A stretch of 64,000 nt of DNA, from assembly GCF_030913635.1 (NCBI RefSeq), contig NZ_CP133188.1, positions 1,922,001 through 1,986,000 of the forward strand. The letters run 5' to 3'. Source of the stretch: Sedimentibacter sp. MB35-C1 (lineage in GTDB: Bacteria; Bacillota; Clostridia; Tissierellales; Sedimentibacteraceae). The translations under genes were made by a program, and so were the position numbers. Below the pieces are notes generated by a model. That model did not search any database, was not told where the DNA came from, and was given only the letters and a program-made list of their open reading frames with translations. This document shows, one piece after another, positions 26,544 to 35,971 of the stretch. Within the stretch, counting starts at the first letter, position 1; each line of letters begins with the position of its first letter.

Positions 26544-28437
26544 AGAGTATGACAGAGGATATATTAAAGATGTAAGCAGAAAATTTAATCTTTCAAAAAT
26601 ATCCTCAAGGATACTTTTAAACAGAAATATAACAGAATATAATGAAATAGAGGAATTTCTTAATCCGGATTTCAAATACTTTGAAAATGCTAAGAATTAT
26701 AAAGATTTACAAAGAGGATGTTCAAGAGTTCTTGAAGCAATTGATAAGAATCAGAAAATAATCATATATGGAGATTATGATGTAGACGGTGTGACCTCCA
26801 TAAGTCAATTCATATTGCTCTTGTCAAAAGCTGGGGCAGATGTTGATTATTATGTGCCTGAAAGAGAAAATGAAGGTTATGGCATAAGTTCCGAATTTGT
26901 GGAAAAGCTGAAGGATAATAGAATAGAGGCTGACTTAGTGGTTACAGTAGACTGCGGTATAGCTGAAATTGAAAAGATTGCCTGCATAAGCGAAATGAAT
27001 AAGGATGTTGTTATAATAGACCATCACCAGTGCAAGGAGGAGCTGCCTCCGGCTTATGCAGTCATAGATCCGAAGCAGAAAGACTGTCCGTCGAAAAACA
27101 AGCATTTATGCGCGGCAGGACTGTCTTTTAAATTTTTGAAACATTTGAACACATATCTTAAGGTTGAAGACATTGAAGATGTTCTTCTTGAACTGGCATG
27201 CCTTGGTACTATAGCGGATATAGTTGATCTTTTTGGAGACAACAGGGTTATTGCAAAGAACGGATTGAGAAAAATTAACAACACAAGGTTGATAGGCTTA
27301 AAAAAGCTTATTGAAGTTTCCGGTATCAAAGATAAAGAAATCGAATCCTACCACATTGGATTTATTATTGCTCCGAGAATAAATGCGGCTGGGAGAATGG
27401 ATACCGCAAAAAAGGCAATAAAGCTTATGCTTTCGTCTGATGAGCAGGAAGCAGAAAAGCTTGCACTGGAGCTTGAAGCTTTAAATGCTTTGAGAAAGCA
27501 GGCCGAGAGTGTAATTTTTGAAGAAGCTGTTAATAAGATAGAAACAGACTTTTTATACAAGAAGAGTATTATTGTTGTTTATGGAGAGAACTGGCATGAA
27601 GGCGTGCTTGGAATTGTAGCTTCAAAGCTTACGGATAAATATGAAATACCCAGTGTTGTTATATCTATGAAAGAAGGTATAGGCAAAGGATCTGCCAGGA
27701 GTCTGGAATGTGTTGATATTTTTGAGGCTTTTACAGCGGTGAAGCAATATTTGCTGAAGTATGGCGGTCATAAGCTTGCAGCTGGACTGACGATAGAAGA
27801 GAAAAATATAAATATATTTGCAGATGAATTGAACAGCTACATCTTCTCTTTAAACAGGGATGACAGCCTAAATGAAATTGAAGCCGATTCGTATATTGAA
27901 GCGAAAGACGTCAGTTTTGATTTATATAAAGAAATCTGCATGTTTGAGCCTTATGGATCGGGAAATCCGAAACCGGTGTTTGCTCTTAAGGATGCAGAAC
28001 TGAAAAATATTCGAAAAGTAGGCAGGGATGGAAGTCATTTAAGCTTTGTTCTTGTAAAAGATAATAGAGAAATTTCTGTAATTGGATTTGGTAAAATCGG
28101 CATTTTGGAAAAAGTTCTCACAAAACCGTCAGCTTATGTGGTTACCATGAGCTTGAATGAATTTAACGGCAGAAAAAGTATTCAGCTGGTATTGCAGAAT
28201 GTTGAGGATAGTGACAAACTGGATTACTCTATCGACGATGAAAAAATGAAAGTGCTGAATTCAGTCATAAATAAAAGCAAGTCAAAAATAATAAAGACTG
28301 ACATATTCGTGCTTGTGGAAAAGCTAAATAAAATATATAATACTAAAATAACAGCAGAAGAAATAATATGTATGCTTAAAAAGGCTGATAATATTCAATA
28401 CGCATTAAAAAATGAAGTACTGTATATAAAGAAATAG
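26518..28437 (+). CDS. recJ: Single-stranded-DNA-specific exonuclease RecJ
   Basis: 639 residues from ATG 26518 (an ATG at 26491 would add 9 residues; neither has a clear ribosome binding site, which fits coupling to the overlapping lapA gene). DHH phosphoesterase: IYGDYDVDGVTS, VTVDCGIAE, IIDHHQCKEELPPA, and DHHA1 region KYGGHKLAAGLTI. 5'-3' exonuclease in recombinational repair. The next genes apt and relA follow in the order common to Firmicutes. Confidence 0.95.
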   Translation: MKKVKLKVKEYDRGYIKDVSRKFNLSKISSRILLNRNITEYNEIEEFLNPDFKYFENAKNYKDLQRGCSRVLEAIDKNQKIIIYGDYDVDGVTSISQFILLLSKAGADVDYYVPERENEGYGISSEFVEKLKDNRIEADLVVTVDCGIAEIEKIACISEMNKDVVIIDHHQCKEELPPAYAVIDPKQKDCPSKNKHLCAAGLSFKFLKHLNTYLKVEDIEDVLLELACLGTIADIVDLFGDNRVIAKNGLRKINNTRLIGLKKLIEVSGIKDKEIESYHIGFIIAPRINAAGRMDTAKKAIKLMLSSDEQEAEKLALELEALNALRKQAESVIFEEAVNKIETDFLYKKSIIVVYGENWHEGVLGIVASKLTDKYEIPSVVISMKEGIGKGSARSLECVDIFEAFTAVKQYLLKYGGHKLAAGLTIEEKNINIFADELNSYIFSLNRDDSLNEIEADSYIEAKDVSFDLYKEICMFEPYGSGNPKPVFALKDAELKNIRKVGRDGSHLSFVLVKDNREISVIGFGKIGILEKVLTKPSAYVVTMSLNEFNGRKSIQLVLQNVEDSDKLDYSIDDEKMKVLNSVINKSKSKIIKTDIFVLVEKLNKIYNTKITAEEIICMLKKADNIQYALKNEVLYIKK

Positions 28438-28457
28438 TCTTTTAAATTGGAGGAATT

Positions 28458-28973
28458 ATGGACTTAAAAGAAAAGATTCGTGTAATAGAAGGGTTTCCGT
28501 CAGAGGGAATAAGTTTTAAAGACATAACGACACTTCTGAAGGATGCGGATGCTTTAAAGGAATGCATAAACAAAATGGCTGAAAAATTCAAGGACATAGA
28601 TGTTGATATAATAGTTGGACCTGAATCAAGAGGCTTCATATTCGCAACTCCTCTTGCTTATTTGCTGGGAACAGGATTTGTTCCTGTAAGAAAGCAGGGA
28701 AAACTTCCTGCTGAAACAGTAAGTTACGAATATTCCCTTGAATATGGAAAAGATAAACTGGAAATACATAAGGACTCAATCAAGAAAGGGCAAAAAGTAT
28801 TAATTGTGGATGATTTACTTGCTACCGGTGGAACGATGTACGCTGCTGCAAAACTGGTTGAAAAACTGGGAGGCGAAGTAGCAGGACTTGGATTTTTAAT
28901 TGAGCTGGAAGATTTAAACGGAAGAGAAAAACTAAAAGGGTACAATGTTGAATCATTAGTAAAATACAGCTAA
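28458..28973 (+). CDS. apt: Adenine phosphoribosyltransferase
   Basis: 171 residues. PRPP-binding loop [17 protein letters not shown] (about 113-129), [14 protein letters not shown] near residue 54, [20 protein letters not shown] typical of Apt. Salvages adenine to AMP. TTGGAGGAATT ribosome binding site, 20 bases after recJ. Confidence 0.97.
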   Translation: MDLKEKIRVIEGFPSEGISFKDITTLLKDADALKECINKMAEKFKDIDVDIIVGPESRGFIFATPLAYLLGTGFVPVRKQGKLPAETVSYEYSLEYGKDKLEIHKDSIKKGQKVLIVDDLLATGGTMYAAAKLVEKLGGEVAGLGFLIELEDLNGREKLKGYNVESLVKYS

Positions 28974-29066
28974 TGCTTTAGTCAGTGAACTTATTAACAT
29001 AAGACACTGTAATAGAAAAAGTAACAGACATTAATTATGATACTGATTAGAAATAGTGGTGAAGAC

Positions 29067-31253
29067 ATGCTGGAAAATTTAATTAATCAAATAGAATCGT
29101 ATAATTCCAATGCGGATATTTCTGTTGTTGCAAAGGCATACAACTATGCGGAGATGGCTCATTCAAATGCGCAGACTAGGTATTCTGGCGAAAGATACTT
29201 TGTGCATCCTTATAATGTTGCGCTTATTTTAGCTGATTTGCATGTTGATGTACAAACGATCGCAGCAGCTCTTCTCCATGATGTGGTTGAAGATACAGGC
29301 ATTACATATTATGACATAAAGAGAGAATTCAGTGAAGAAATTGCTAATATGGTTGACGGTGTCACAAAGTTGAGCAAGGTAAAATACCGAAATAAAGAAG
29401 AACGCCAGGCTGAATCCTTAAGAAAAATGATAATTGCCATGTCAAAGGATATCAGGGTTGTTATAATAAAACTTGCGGATCGACTTCACAATATAAGAAC
29501 GCTTCAATACATGCCTAAGGAAAAGCAGTACCAGAAGGCAATGGAAACTATTGAAATATATGCACCTATTGCGAATCGTCTCGGTATGGCATCCATTAAG
29601 TGGGAGCTTGAAGACTTGAGCCTTAAATATATAGATCCGGAAGGATATGAAGACTTAGTCAAAAAAGTACAGGAAAAAAGTGAAAAGAGAAAAGATTACA
29701 TTTCTCAAATAATTTCTATAATGTCTGAAAAGCTTAACGAAGCGGGAATAAAATCAGAAATCAAAGGGAGACCGAAAAGTCTATATTCCATTTATAAGAA
29801 AATGTATTTTAAGAATAAATCCTTTGAGCAGATATATGACTTGATTGCCGTTAGAATTATTGTGGACACTATTAAAGACTGCTACGGCTCTCTGGGAACT
29901 GTGCACACACTTTGGAAGCCTATTCCTGGAAGGTTCAAAGACTACATTGCAATGCCAAAACCAAACATGTACCAGTCTTTGCATACTACGGTAATAGGGC
30001 CGTATGGAGAACCATTTGAGATACAGATAAGGACTCTTGAAATGCACAGGACTGCTGAGTACGGTATTGCGGCGCACTGGAAGTACAAGGAAGGAATCGA
30101 TGAAAAGACAAATTATGAGGAGAAACTGAACTGGCTGAGGCAGATGCTTGAATGGCAGCAGGAAACAAATGATCCTCAGGAATTTATGGAATCGCTAAAA
30201 ATAGACTTATATGCTGACGAAGTATTTGTATTTACACCTAAGGGAGAAGTTGTAAATCTGCCTAAGGGTTCAATACCGATAGATTTTGCTTACAGGGTAC
30301 ACAGTGCCGTGGGCAACAGGTGTGTAGGTGCAAAGATAAACGGCAGAATAGTGCCTATTGACACGAAGCTAAAGACAGGTGATCAGGTTGAAATACTTAC
30401 ATCGCAGTCTAGTGTCGGTCCCAGCAGAGACTGGCTGAAAATAGCTGCATCAAGCCAGGCAAAATCAAAAATAAGGAAGTTCTTCAAGGAAAAAGACAAA
30501 GATTTCAATGTTGAAAAAGGGAAAGAGCTTGTAGAGCGAGAAGTCAAAAAACAAGGCTTTCAAATTGTTGATTTGATGAAGGAAGAATGGCTGAAGTTTG
30601 TAGCAGATAAATACAACATGAATACCATAAGCAATCTGTTTGCGGCGGTAGGAAATGGCGGTATCACAGAAAACCAGATTGTAAACAGGCTGAAGTTACT
30701 ATATCTGGAAAAAAACAAGGATAAAATAGAGCTTGAAAAGATAGAAAATCTTGAGAAGAATCTGACAGCAGCAAAAGCATCGCCGCCAAGAAAAGAAAAA
30801 CATGCTTCGGGTGTTATTATAAAGGGCATAGACAACATAAAGGTCCGTTTTTCTAAATGCTGCAATCCAGTTCCCGGAGATGCAATTGTAGGATATATTA
30901 CCAGAGGCAGAGGAGTTTCGATTCACAGGTCAGACTGTACAAATGTCCATGACCTGAATGATTCGGATGATCAAAGGTTTATCGAGGTAGAATGGGACAC
31001 AGAAGAAAAGGCGACTTTCTTAAGCGAGCTTCAGATAAAAGCCATAGACAGACCAAGACTTCTTCAAGACGTGACTAATCTATATTCGGAAGCTAAATTG
31101 AATGCCGTTTCACTCAACTTAAGAGTAAATAAGGAACGGGTTGCCATATTAGACATTGGATTTGAAATAAATGAAACAAAACAAATAGAAGATTTAATCA
31201 AAAAAATCAAAAAGTTAGACGGAGTACTGGAAGTATACAGGAACAAAAAATAG
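29067..31253 (+). CDS. relA: Bifunctional (p)ppGpp synthetase/hydrolase RelA/SpoT (Rel)
   Basis: 728 residues from ATG 29067 (GGTGA upstream; the ATG at 29037 has no site). HD hydrolase domain with HPYNVALILADL, LLHDVVEDT and KLADRLHNIRT; synthetase domain with GRPKSLYSIYKK, RIIVDTIKDCYGSLGTVH, FKDYIAMPKPNMYQSLHTTV; TGS domain around VFTPKGEVVNLPKGS; Zn-finger-like VRFSKCCNPVPGDAIVGYI with HRSDCTN; C-terminal ACT domain. Both catalytic halves look intact, so it should make and degrade the alarmone. Confidence 0.96.
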   Translation: MLENLINQIESYNSNADISVVAKAYNYAEMAHSNAQTRYSGERYFVHPYNVALILADLHVDVQTIAAALLHDVVEDTGITYYDIKREFSEEIANMVDGVTKLSKVKYRNKEERQAESLRKMIIAMSKDIRVVIIKLADRLHNIRTLQYMPKEKQYQKAMETIEIYAPIANRLGMASIKWELEDLSLKYIDPEGYEDLVKKVQEKSEKRKDYISQIISIMSEKLNEAGIKSEIKGRPKSLYSIYKKMYFKNKSFEQIYDLIAVRIIVDTIKDCYGSLGTVHTLWKPIPGRFKDYIAMPKPNMYQSLHTTVIGPYGEPFEIQIRTLEMHRTAEYGIAAHWKYKEGIDEKTNYEEKLNWLRQMLEWQQETNDPQEFMESLKIDLYADEVFVFTPKGEVVNLPKGSIPIDFAYRVHSAVGNRCVGAKINGRIVPIDTKLKTGDQVEILTSQSSVGPSRDWLKIAASSQAKSKIRKFFKEKDKDFNVEKGKELVEREVKKQGFQIVDLMKEEWLKFVADKYNMNTISNLFAAVGNGGITENQIVNRLKLLYLEKNKDKIELEKIENLEKNLTAAKASPPRKEKHASGVIIKGIDNIKVRFSKCCNPVPGDAIVGYITRGRGVSIHRSDCTNVHDLNDSDDQRFIEVEWDTEEKATFLSELQIKAIDRPRLLQDVTNLYSEAKLNAVSLNLRVNKERVAILDIGFEINETKQIEDLIKKIKKLDGVLEVYRNKK

Positions 31254-31257
31254 TTTA

Positions 31258-31286
31258 ATAACAAACTTTTCGAGACGGTTTGTTAT
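31258..31286 (+). other. Hairpin after relA
   Basis: ATAACAAAC / GTTTGTTAT, 9-bp stem with an 11-base loop and no T-run; probably an mRNA 3'-end or attenuating structure ahead of the real terminator. Confidence 0.4.
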
Positions 31287-31310
31287 CTTGATGGCTTTGT
31301 AATCAATCTG

Positions 31311-31339
31311 AGAACGACTTCGCGTCGTTCTGTTTTATT
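31311..31339 (+). terminator. Terminator after relA
   Basis: AGAACGAC / GTCGTTCT, 8-bp stem around TTCGC, then GTTTTATT. Confidence 0.75.
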
Positions 31340-31399
31340 GTAGGTGACATAATTACAGACTAACATAAAATTAAACTATAAAATAAGGAAGGTGATTAA

Positions 31400-31849
31400 A
31401 TGAGAGGAGTAGTACAGCGTGTAAAAAGAGCAGGCGTTACTGTTGACAACAAGATTATAGGCGAGATAAACCACGGTATATTGCTATTGCTTGGAGTGGA
31501 AGAAACGGACAATGAAAAAGACCTGGAATACATGTGTGAAAAAGTCCCTAATTTAAGGATATTTGAAGATGAAAACGGGAAAATGAATAAAAGCCTCATA
31601 GATGTGGAAGGAAGTATTTTGGTTGTTTCTCAGTTTACTCTTTTGGGAGATGCAAGAAAAGGAAGAAGGCCCAGTTTTATTCACGCAGCTTTGCCGGAGA
31701 AGGCGGTCCCCATGTATGAAAGCTTCATAAATAGAATGAAAGAAAAAGAAATATTTACTCAGTGCGGAGAATTTGGTGCCGATATGGATGTAGAACTTGT
31801 CAATGACGGCCCGGTTACAATTCTTCTAGACAGCAAAAAATTATTTTAG
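31400..31849 (+). CDS. dtd: D-aminoacyl-tRNA deacylase
   Basis: 149 residues, full length. MRGVVQRVKRAGVTVD opening, the SQFTLLGDARKGRRPSF active-site block (conserved SQFTL near residue 78) and the C-terminal NDGPVTILLDS (conserved NGPVT-type motif, with an Asp inserted). Hydrolyses D-aminoacyl-tRNA and mischarged Gly-tRNA(Ala). AAGGAAGGTG upstream. Confidence 0.96.
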   Translation: MRGVVQRVKRAGVTVDNKIIGEINHGILLLLGVEETDNEKDLEYMCEKVPNLRIFEDENGKMNKSLIDVEGSILVVSQFTLLGDARKGRRPSFIHAALPEKAVPMYESFINRMKEKEIFTQCGEFGADMDVELVNDGPVTILLDSKKLF

Positions 31850-31858
31850 GAGGAACAA

Positions 31859-32479
31859 ATGATATTTGAAGCTATGACTGTAGGGTCTTATTTATCCAAT
31901 TGTTATATTGTTGGTTCTGAAACAACAATGGAAGCCGCTGTAATAGATCCGGGAGCAGACTTTAAAAAAATAGATGATAAGCTGAAGGAACTTAACCTTA
32001 TTCCTAAAATTATCATACTTACTCATGCTCACGGTGACCATATAGGAGCTGTGAAGGAGCTGACTGATAAGTATAATTTGAAAATTTATATTCACAAGGA
32101 TGACGCAGAAGTTCTTAAGGACGGCAATGCTAATTTTTCAAAGATGATTACTGGCAGGAGTACATCTATAATTCCGGATGTTGAATTAAATGATGGTGAT
32201 GATATAATGCTGGGAGACTTAAAATTTGATATTATTCATACTCCGGGCCATACAAAGGGCGGTATATGTATAAAGGTCGGAAATATTATGATGACCGGCG
32301 ATACGCTCTTTAACAAATCCATAGGCAGGACGGATTTTCCGGGAGGATCCTTTGATGATATAATAAGTTCAATAAAGAATAAAATCTTTAAATATGACGA
32401 TGATATTGTAATATATCCGGGCCACAACTCACCTTCTACCATTAAATCTGAGAAACTCGGGAATCCGTTTGTAAACTAA
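31859..32479 (+). CDS. MBL-fold metallo-hydrolase, glyoxalase II-like
   Basis: 206 residues. Metal-binding motif LTHAHGDHIGAV (HxHxDH, about 57-68), later HTPGHTKGG, MTGDTLF with a bridging Asp, and YPGHNSPST. This is the compact GloB-like group in Firmicutes (YqgX/YcbL type); the natural substrate may be a glutathione-, bacillithiol- or other thioester. TTAGGAGGAAC ribosome binding site, 9 bases after dtd. Confidence 0.88.
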   Translation: MIFEAMTVGSYLSNCYIVGSETTMEAAVIDPGADFKKIDDKLKELNLIPKIIILTHAHGDHIGAVKELTDKYNLKIYIHKDDAEVLKDGNANFSKMITGRSTSIIPDVELNDGDDIMLGDLKFDIIHTPGHTKGGICIKVGNIMMTGDTLFNKSIGRTDFPGGSFDDIISSIKNKIFKYDDDIVIYPGHNSPSTIKSEKLGNPFVN

Positions 32480-33976
32480 ATGAAGGTGCTTACATTTTAT
32501 TTTTCAGGACATAATTTTGAATATGAAGCAAGAAATGACCTCAGAATATTTGATTTAAACATAGGATATGAAGTCAAACTTTCCGGAAAAAGCTATAATG
32601 ACACAGGGCTGGCAATGGTGTCAGTATTGAACGATGATGGGAATTCGTTAATCAGTACTGCTTGTCTGTATTTAAACGACCAGCTTTTGTTCAGAGCAGA
32701 ATACGAAAGTGATGAAATTTTTCTTGAGAGTGCTGATTCGAAGAGACTTAAAAAGATTCTTGTCGTAAAATCAATACACAGTGTTCTGAAAAGATACTAC
32801 GGTGTAAATCCAGAGTACGGTATTCTGACCGGCGTGAGAGTGGTAAAGATACTGATAACAGCACTTAAACATGGGAAGACAAAAAAAGAAACTACAAAAA
32901 TATTAAAAGATACCTACGAAGTTTTACCGGAAAAAATTGATCTTTTGTGGGAAGTACTGGATATTGAAAGAAAGTATGTGAATGAAGAGGAAAACAAGCA
33001 AAATTACAATTTGTATGCCGGGATACCGTTTTGCCCTTCAAAATGTAGCTATTGTTCATTTACATCATATACAGGCGCAAAGGAAGATAAAATAGATAAA
33101 TATATAGATGTACTTGTATATGAGATTGAAGAAACGATAAAAATGGCTTTGAGAAGGGGCCTAAAGCTACACACTATATATATAGGAGGAGGAACTCCTT
33201 CTGTATTAAATGAAAGGCAGATATCTGTTATATTTGACTGCATAAAAAAATACTATGATCTGGCTGAAATAAAAGAAGTGATGTTTGAAGCCGGAAGACC
33301 GGATACTTTGACAGAAGAAAAATTGATATTCCTAAAAGAAACAGGCGTAAACCGAATAAGCATCAACCCTCAGACAATGAACGAAAAGACGCTTGAAATA
33401 ATCGGGAGAAAGCATTCTTCAGAGGATATAGTAAATAAATATAACCTTGCAAGAAAAACAGGCTTTGATTGGATTAACACGGATATAATATTGGGACTTC
33501 CAGGAGAAGATGAAGCAGACGTTAATTACACCATAAGAGAAATAATTAAATTAAGGCCTGAAAATATTACTGTCCATTCACTGGCATACAAGACGAAATC
33601 TGAGCTTACAAGACAAAGTGAAGAATTGCGTAAGGATTATGACTTGATACAAAAAATGTATGAGGTGGTAAAGAAGGAATGCATTGACAGCGGGTACATA
33701 CCATACTATATGTACAGGCAAAAAAACATAAAGGGAAATTCTGAAAATATTGGTTATACTTTGCCGGAAAAGGAAAGTTTATACAATATTGTTATAATAG
33801 AGGAACTGGAGACCATACTGGCGTGCGGACTTGGAGCATCTTCAAAAATAAAGAAACAGGACGGGAGGCATGTTCCCCTTCGGAATTTTAAAAGTCTGGA
33901 GGAGTACGAAGGGCGGATTGAAGAAATATTGCAAAAAAAGAAGAGATTATTATTTGACAAAAAGGAGATTGTATGA
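32480..33976 (+). CDS. hemZ: HemZ-type radical SAM protein (coproporphyrinogen III oxidase-like)
   Basis: 498 residues; ATG starts one base after the previous stop. N-terminal domain of about 160 residues typical of HemZ, then the radical SAM cluster CPSKCSYCSF (about 181-190), IGGGTPSVL, FEAGRPDTL, GVNRISINPQTMNEKTL, IGRKHS, DIILGLPGEDEADV. Named for anaerobic coproporphyrinogen dehydrogenation, but in clostridia without heme synthesis the function is uncertain, and no hem genes are near. Overlaps the following glutaredoxin-like gene by 4 bases. Confidence 0.87.
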   Translation: MKVLTFYFSGHNFEYEARNDLRIFDLNIGYEVKLSGKSYNDTGLAMVSVLNDDGNSLISTACLYLNDQLLFRAEYESDEIFLESADSKRLKKILVVKSIHSVLKRYYGVNPEYGILTGVRVVKILITALKHGKTKKETTKILKDTYEVLPEKIDLLWEVLDIERKYVNEEENKQNYNLYAGIPFCPSKCSYCSFTSYTGAKEDKIDKYIDVLVYEIEETIKMALRRGLKLHTIYIGGGTPSVLNERQISVIFDCIKKYYDLAEIKEVMFEAGRPDTLTEEKLIFLKETGVNRISINPQTMNEKTLEIIGRKHSSEDIVNKYNLARKTGFDWINTDIILGLPGEDEADVNYTIREIIKLRPENITVHSLAYKTKSELTRQSEELRKDYDLIQKMYEVVKKECIDSGYIPYYMYRQKNIKGNSENIGYTLPEKESLYNIVIIEELETILACGLGASSKIKKQDGRHVPLRNFKSLEEYEGRIEEILQKKKRLLFDKKEIV

Positions 33977-34233
33977 AGAAGGTAAAAGCATTCTATTTGG
34001 AAAATTGTCCTCACTGCAAGAGGGCCTTTAAAATGGTAGATGCGTTGAAGACAAAAAAACCTGAATACAAGGATGTTGAAATTGAACGTATTGAAGAATC
34101 AGTGCATGCGCAAATTGCCGATGCTTATGATTATTACCAGGTTCCCACATTTTACGTTGACGAAATAAAAGTCCATGAGGGAGTACCATCTTTCGAAAAA
34201 ATAGAAGAAGTATTGAAAAAAGCAATATCATAA
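33973..34233 (+). CDS. Glutaredoxin/thioredoxin-like protein with CPHC site
   Basis: 86 residues. FYLENCPHCKRAFKMVD with Cys12/Cys15, the cis-proline segment YQVPTFYVDE, thioredoxin-like ending. Thiol-disulfide exchange, partner unknown. Begins in an ATGA overlap with hemZ, suggesting the two are made together, perhaps to keep the radical SAM enzyme or its substrate reduced (inference). Confidence 0.85.
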   Translation: MKKVKAFYLENCPHCKRAFKMVDALKTKKPEYKDVEIERIEESVHAQIADAYDYYQVPTFYVDEIKVHEGVPSFEKIEEVLKKAIS

Positions 34234-34262
34234 AAATTGGGACTGAGCCAGTCCCAATTTTT
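34232..34262. terminator. Bidirectional terminator
   Basis: AAAAATTGGGACTG / CAGTCCCAATTTTT with an AGC loop; serves the convergent genes on both sides. Confidence 0.9.
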
Positions 34263-34270
34263 TATGTATG

Positions 34271-34660
34271 TTATAATTTTTTTTCATCAACTTCATTCTT
34301 GTGAGCCGTTTTTTCTTTCAATTCTTTGAAGTGATTTGCACGTTTCGAATCGCTTTCTATTTCCCAATGAATAATTAATGTTAATGCTGCTCTTAAAACT
34401 ACTATGGAAGCAAGAATAATTAGTTCATCAATTGTTCTGATAACCAAGGTTTTTAAAATCTCAGCGCCCAGTTTAAATTCCAGTGCCATTGCCAGAGCCT
34501 GCGAAAATTCGATTTTAATAGTTTCATCAGTAAATTTAAAAAACCTAAGCGCATACCTTCCGAATGCCTTTAAAGCAGAGTAAATTATTATAAATACACC
34601 TATTAATTCCAAAATATGCGCAATATTAGGCACAAGAATAGTAATCAAATGTTCTAGCAT
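34271..34660 (-). CDS. DUF1622 family membrane protein
   Basis: 129 residues from the ATG at 34660, which has GGAGG before it (an ATG ten codons upstream lies before that site). Two or three membrane helices (about 12-30, 75-100), the segment EFSQALAMALEFKLGAEILKT characteristic of DUF1622, and a charged C-terminal tail (HFKELKEKTAHKNEVDEKK). Function unknown. Confidence 0.8.
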   Translation of the reverse strand: MLEHLITILVPNIAHILELIGVFIIIYSALKAFGRYALRFFKFTDETIKIEFSQALAMALEFKLGAEILKTLVIRTIDELIILASIVVLRAALTLIIHWEIESDSKRANHFKELKEKTAHKNEVDEKKL

Positions 34661-34830
34661 AGTACCTCCAAGTATATATAATGAAAACATTTACTAGTAT
34701 TATATATAATTTGTCTCGTTATGTCAAACATGTGAGCATACGTTTGATTGGTAAAAAGTGCTAATTAATATTGCGATTTTAAGACATAATGTGCGTCACA
34801 ATATATATATATAAGTAAGGGGTGAAGTAT

Positions 34831-35640
34831 ATGATTATTTATATAAGAAAGAAAAGTATTGGTATAGCTTTGTTTTGTGCGGTGCTTTTATTTGCGGGCA
34901 TGTTTGTTTATGAGGCGATGTTTAATTTTTCTATAACAGTTTCTACTGAAATAACCAATTGGGGACTGAGTTTCAGGGAAAACGGAAAGGCTCCCATAGG
35001 CAATGCCACCGCAAGGGCACTAAAAGAATACAATGCTTATTACGTGGGGAATGATGACGAAAAGGTAATATATCTTACTTTTGATGCGGGTTTTGAGAAT
35101 GGATTTACTGAAAAGATACTTGATACATTGAAAAAACATGATGTTAAGGCAGCTTTTTTTCTTGTAGGCCATTATATGGAGGAAGAACCGCTGCTGGTTA
35201 AGAGAATGGTTAATGAAGGGCATATTGTAGCAAACCATACATACCATCATCCGGACATGTCAAAGATATCAGATGTGGAATCATTTAAAAAAGAGCTTAC
35301 ATCTCTTGAAGAGATATTTAAGCAGATAACTGGTACTGAAATGTCTAAATATTATAGGCCTCCTCAGGGTAAATTTAATGAAAAAAATCTAATGATGGCA
35401 AATGAACTGGGATATAAAACAATTTTCTGGAGTCTTGCATATGTAGACTGGTACGCCGATAAGCAACCTACAAAAGAACAGGCGTACAGCAAGCTTATAC
35501 CAAGAATTCATCCGGGTGCCGTATTACTTTTGCATAGTACCTCAAAAACAAATTCAGAAATATTGGATGAACTTCTGACAAAATACAAGGAAGAAGGATA
35601 TATATTTAAGACTTTGGATGATTTAACAGAAAATAATTAA
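34831..35640 (+). CDS. pdaA: PdaA-type polysaccharide deacetylase
   Basis: 269 residues from ATG 34831 (AAGGGGTG just before; GTG 34822 lies inside that site). One N-terminal membrane anchor (about 6-26). NodB domain: LTFDAGFENG (motif 1, catalytic/metal Asp, with the DAGFEN form typical of PdaA), NHTYHHPDMS (motif 2, metal His pair), YYRPPQGKF (motif 3), and C-terminal LLLHSTSKT. In B. subtilis PdaA removes acetyl from muramic acid to form the muramic delta-lactam of spore cortex. Supports a spore former. Confidence 0.88.
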   Translation: MIIYIRKKSIGIALFCAVLLFAGMFVYEAMFNFSITVSTEITNWGLSFRENGKAPIGNATARALKEYNAYYVGNDDEKVIYLTFDAGFENGFTEKILDTLKKHDVKAAFFLVGHYMEEEPLLVKRMVNEGHIVANHTYHHPDMSKISDVESFKKELTSLEEIFKQITGTEMSKYYRPPQGKFNEKNLMMANELGYKTIFWSLAYVDWYADKQPTKEQAYSKLIPRIHPGAVLLLHSTSKTNSEILDELLTKYKEEGYIFKTLDDLTENN

Positions 35641-35971
35641 TAAAACTAATGAATTACAAAAAATTAATAATTTATAAAGATGTGGAATAAAATAGAGTGT
35701 TTGAATGATTATGCAAAAGCGCGCTTACAACTATTGAAAGAAAGTGTGTAAAATTCTTAATATGTGAGCAAATTAACATATGTCGTAAAAAAAACAAATT
35801 AAATATTCATTAGTAATCATTTTTTTATGAGGAAAAATCGTTATATCATTTAGGATATAACGGTTTTAAGCGATTTTAGTATTGATTAAAAAGTTTAATT
35901 ATGATAAAATTATAACATTATAATTGTTAAAAAATATACAATTATAAAATATTGCTCGCGGGAGGGACTTG
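35641..35971 (+). promoter_or_regulatory. Intergenic region with hairpin and palindrome before the YdhW-like gene
   Basis: No gene in 331 bases. CGTTATATC (35839-35847) / GATATAACG (35854-35862) is a 9-bp hairpin followed by GTTTTAAG, a weak terminator for pdaA. TTATAATTGT (35918-35927) and ACAATTATAA (35938-35947) form a perfect inverted repeat 25 bases before the next start; its core, TTGTTA-N6-ATACAA, resembles a two-fold symmetric Crp/Fnr- or MarR-type operator. No clear -35/-10 pair beyond AT-rich sequence. Confidence 0.45.

Noticed and set aside
34736-34767. SigG-type promoter for pdaA
   Set aside because: GCATA and CTAATTA are present, but the spacing is about 20 bases and the -10 match is weak, so the call is not safe.
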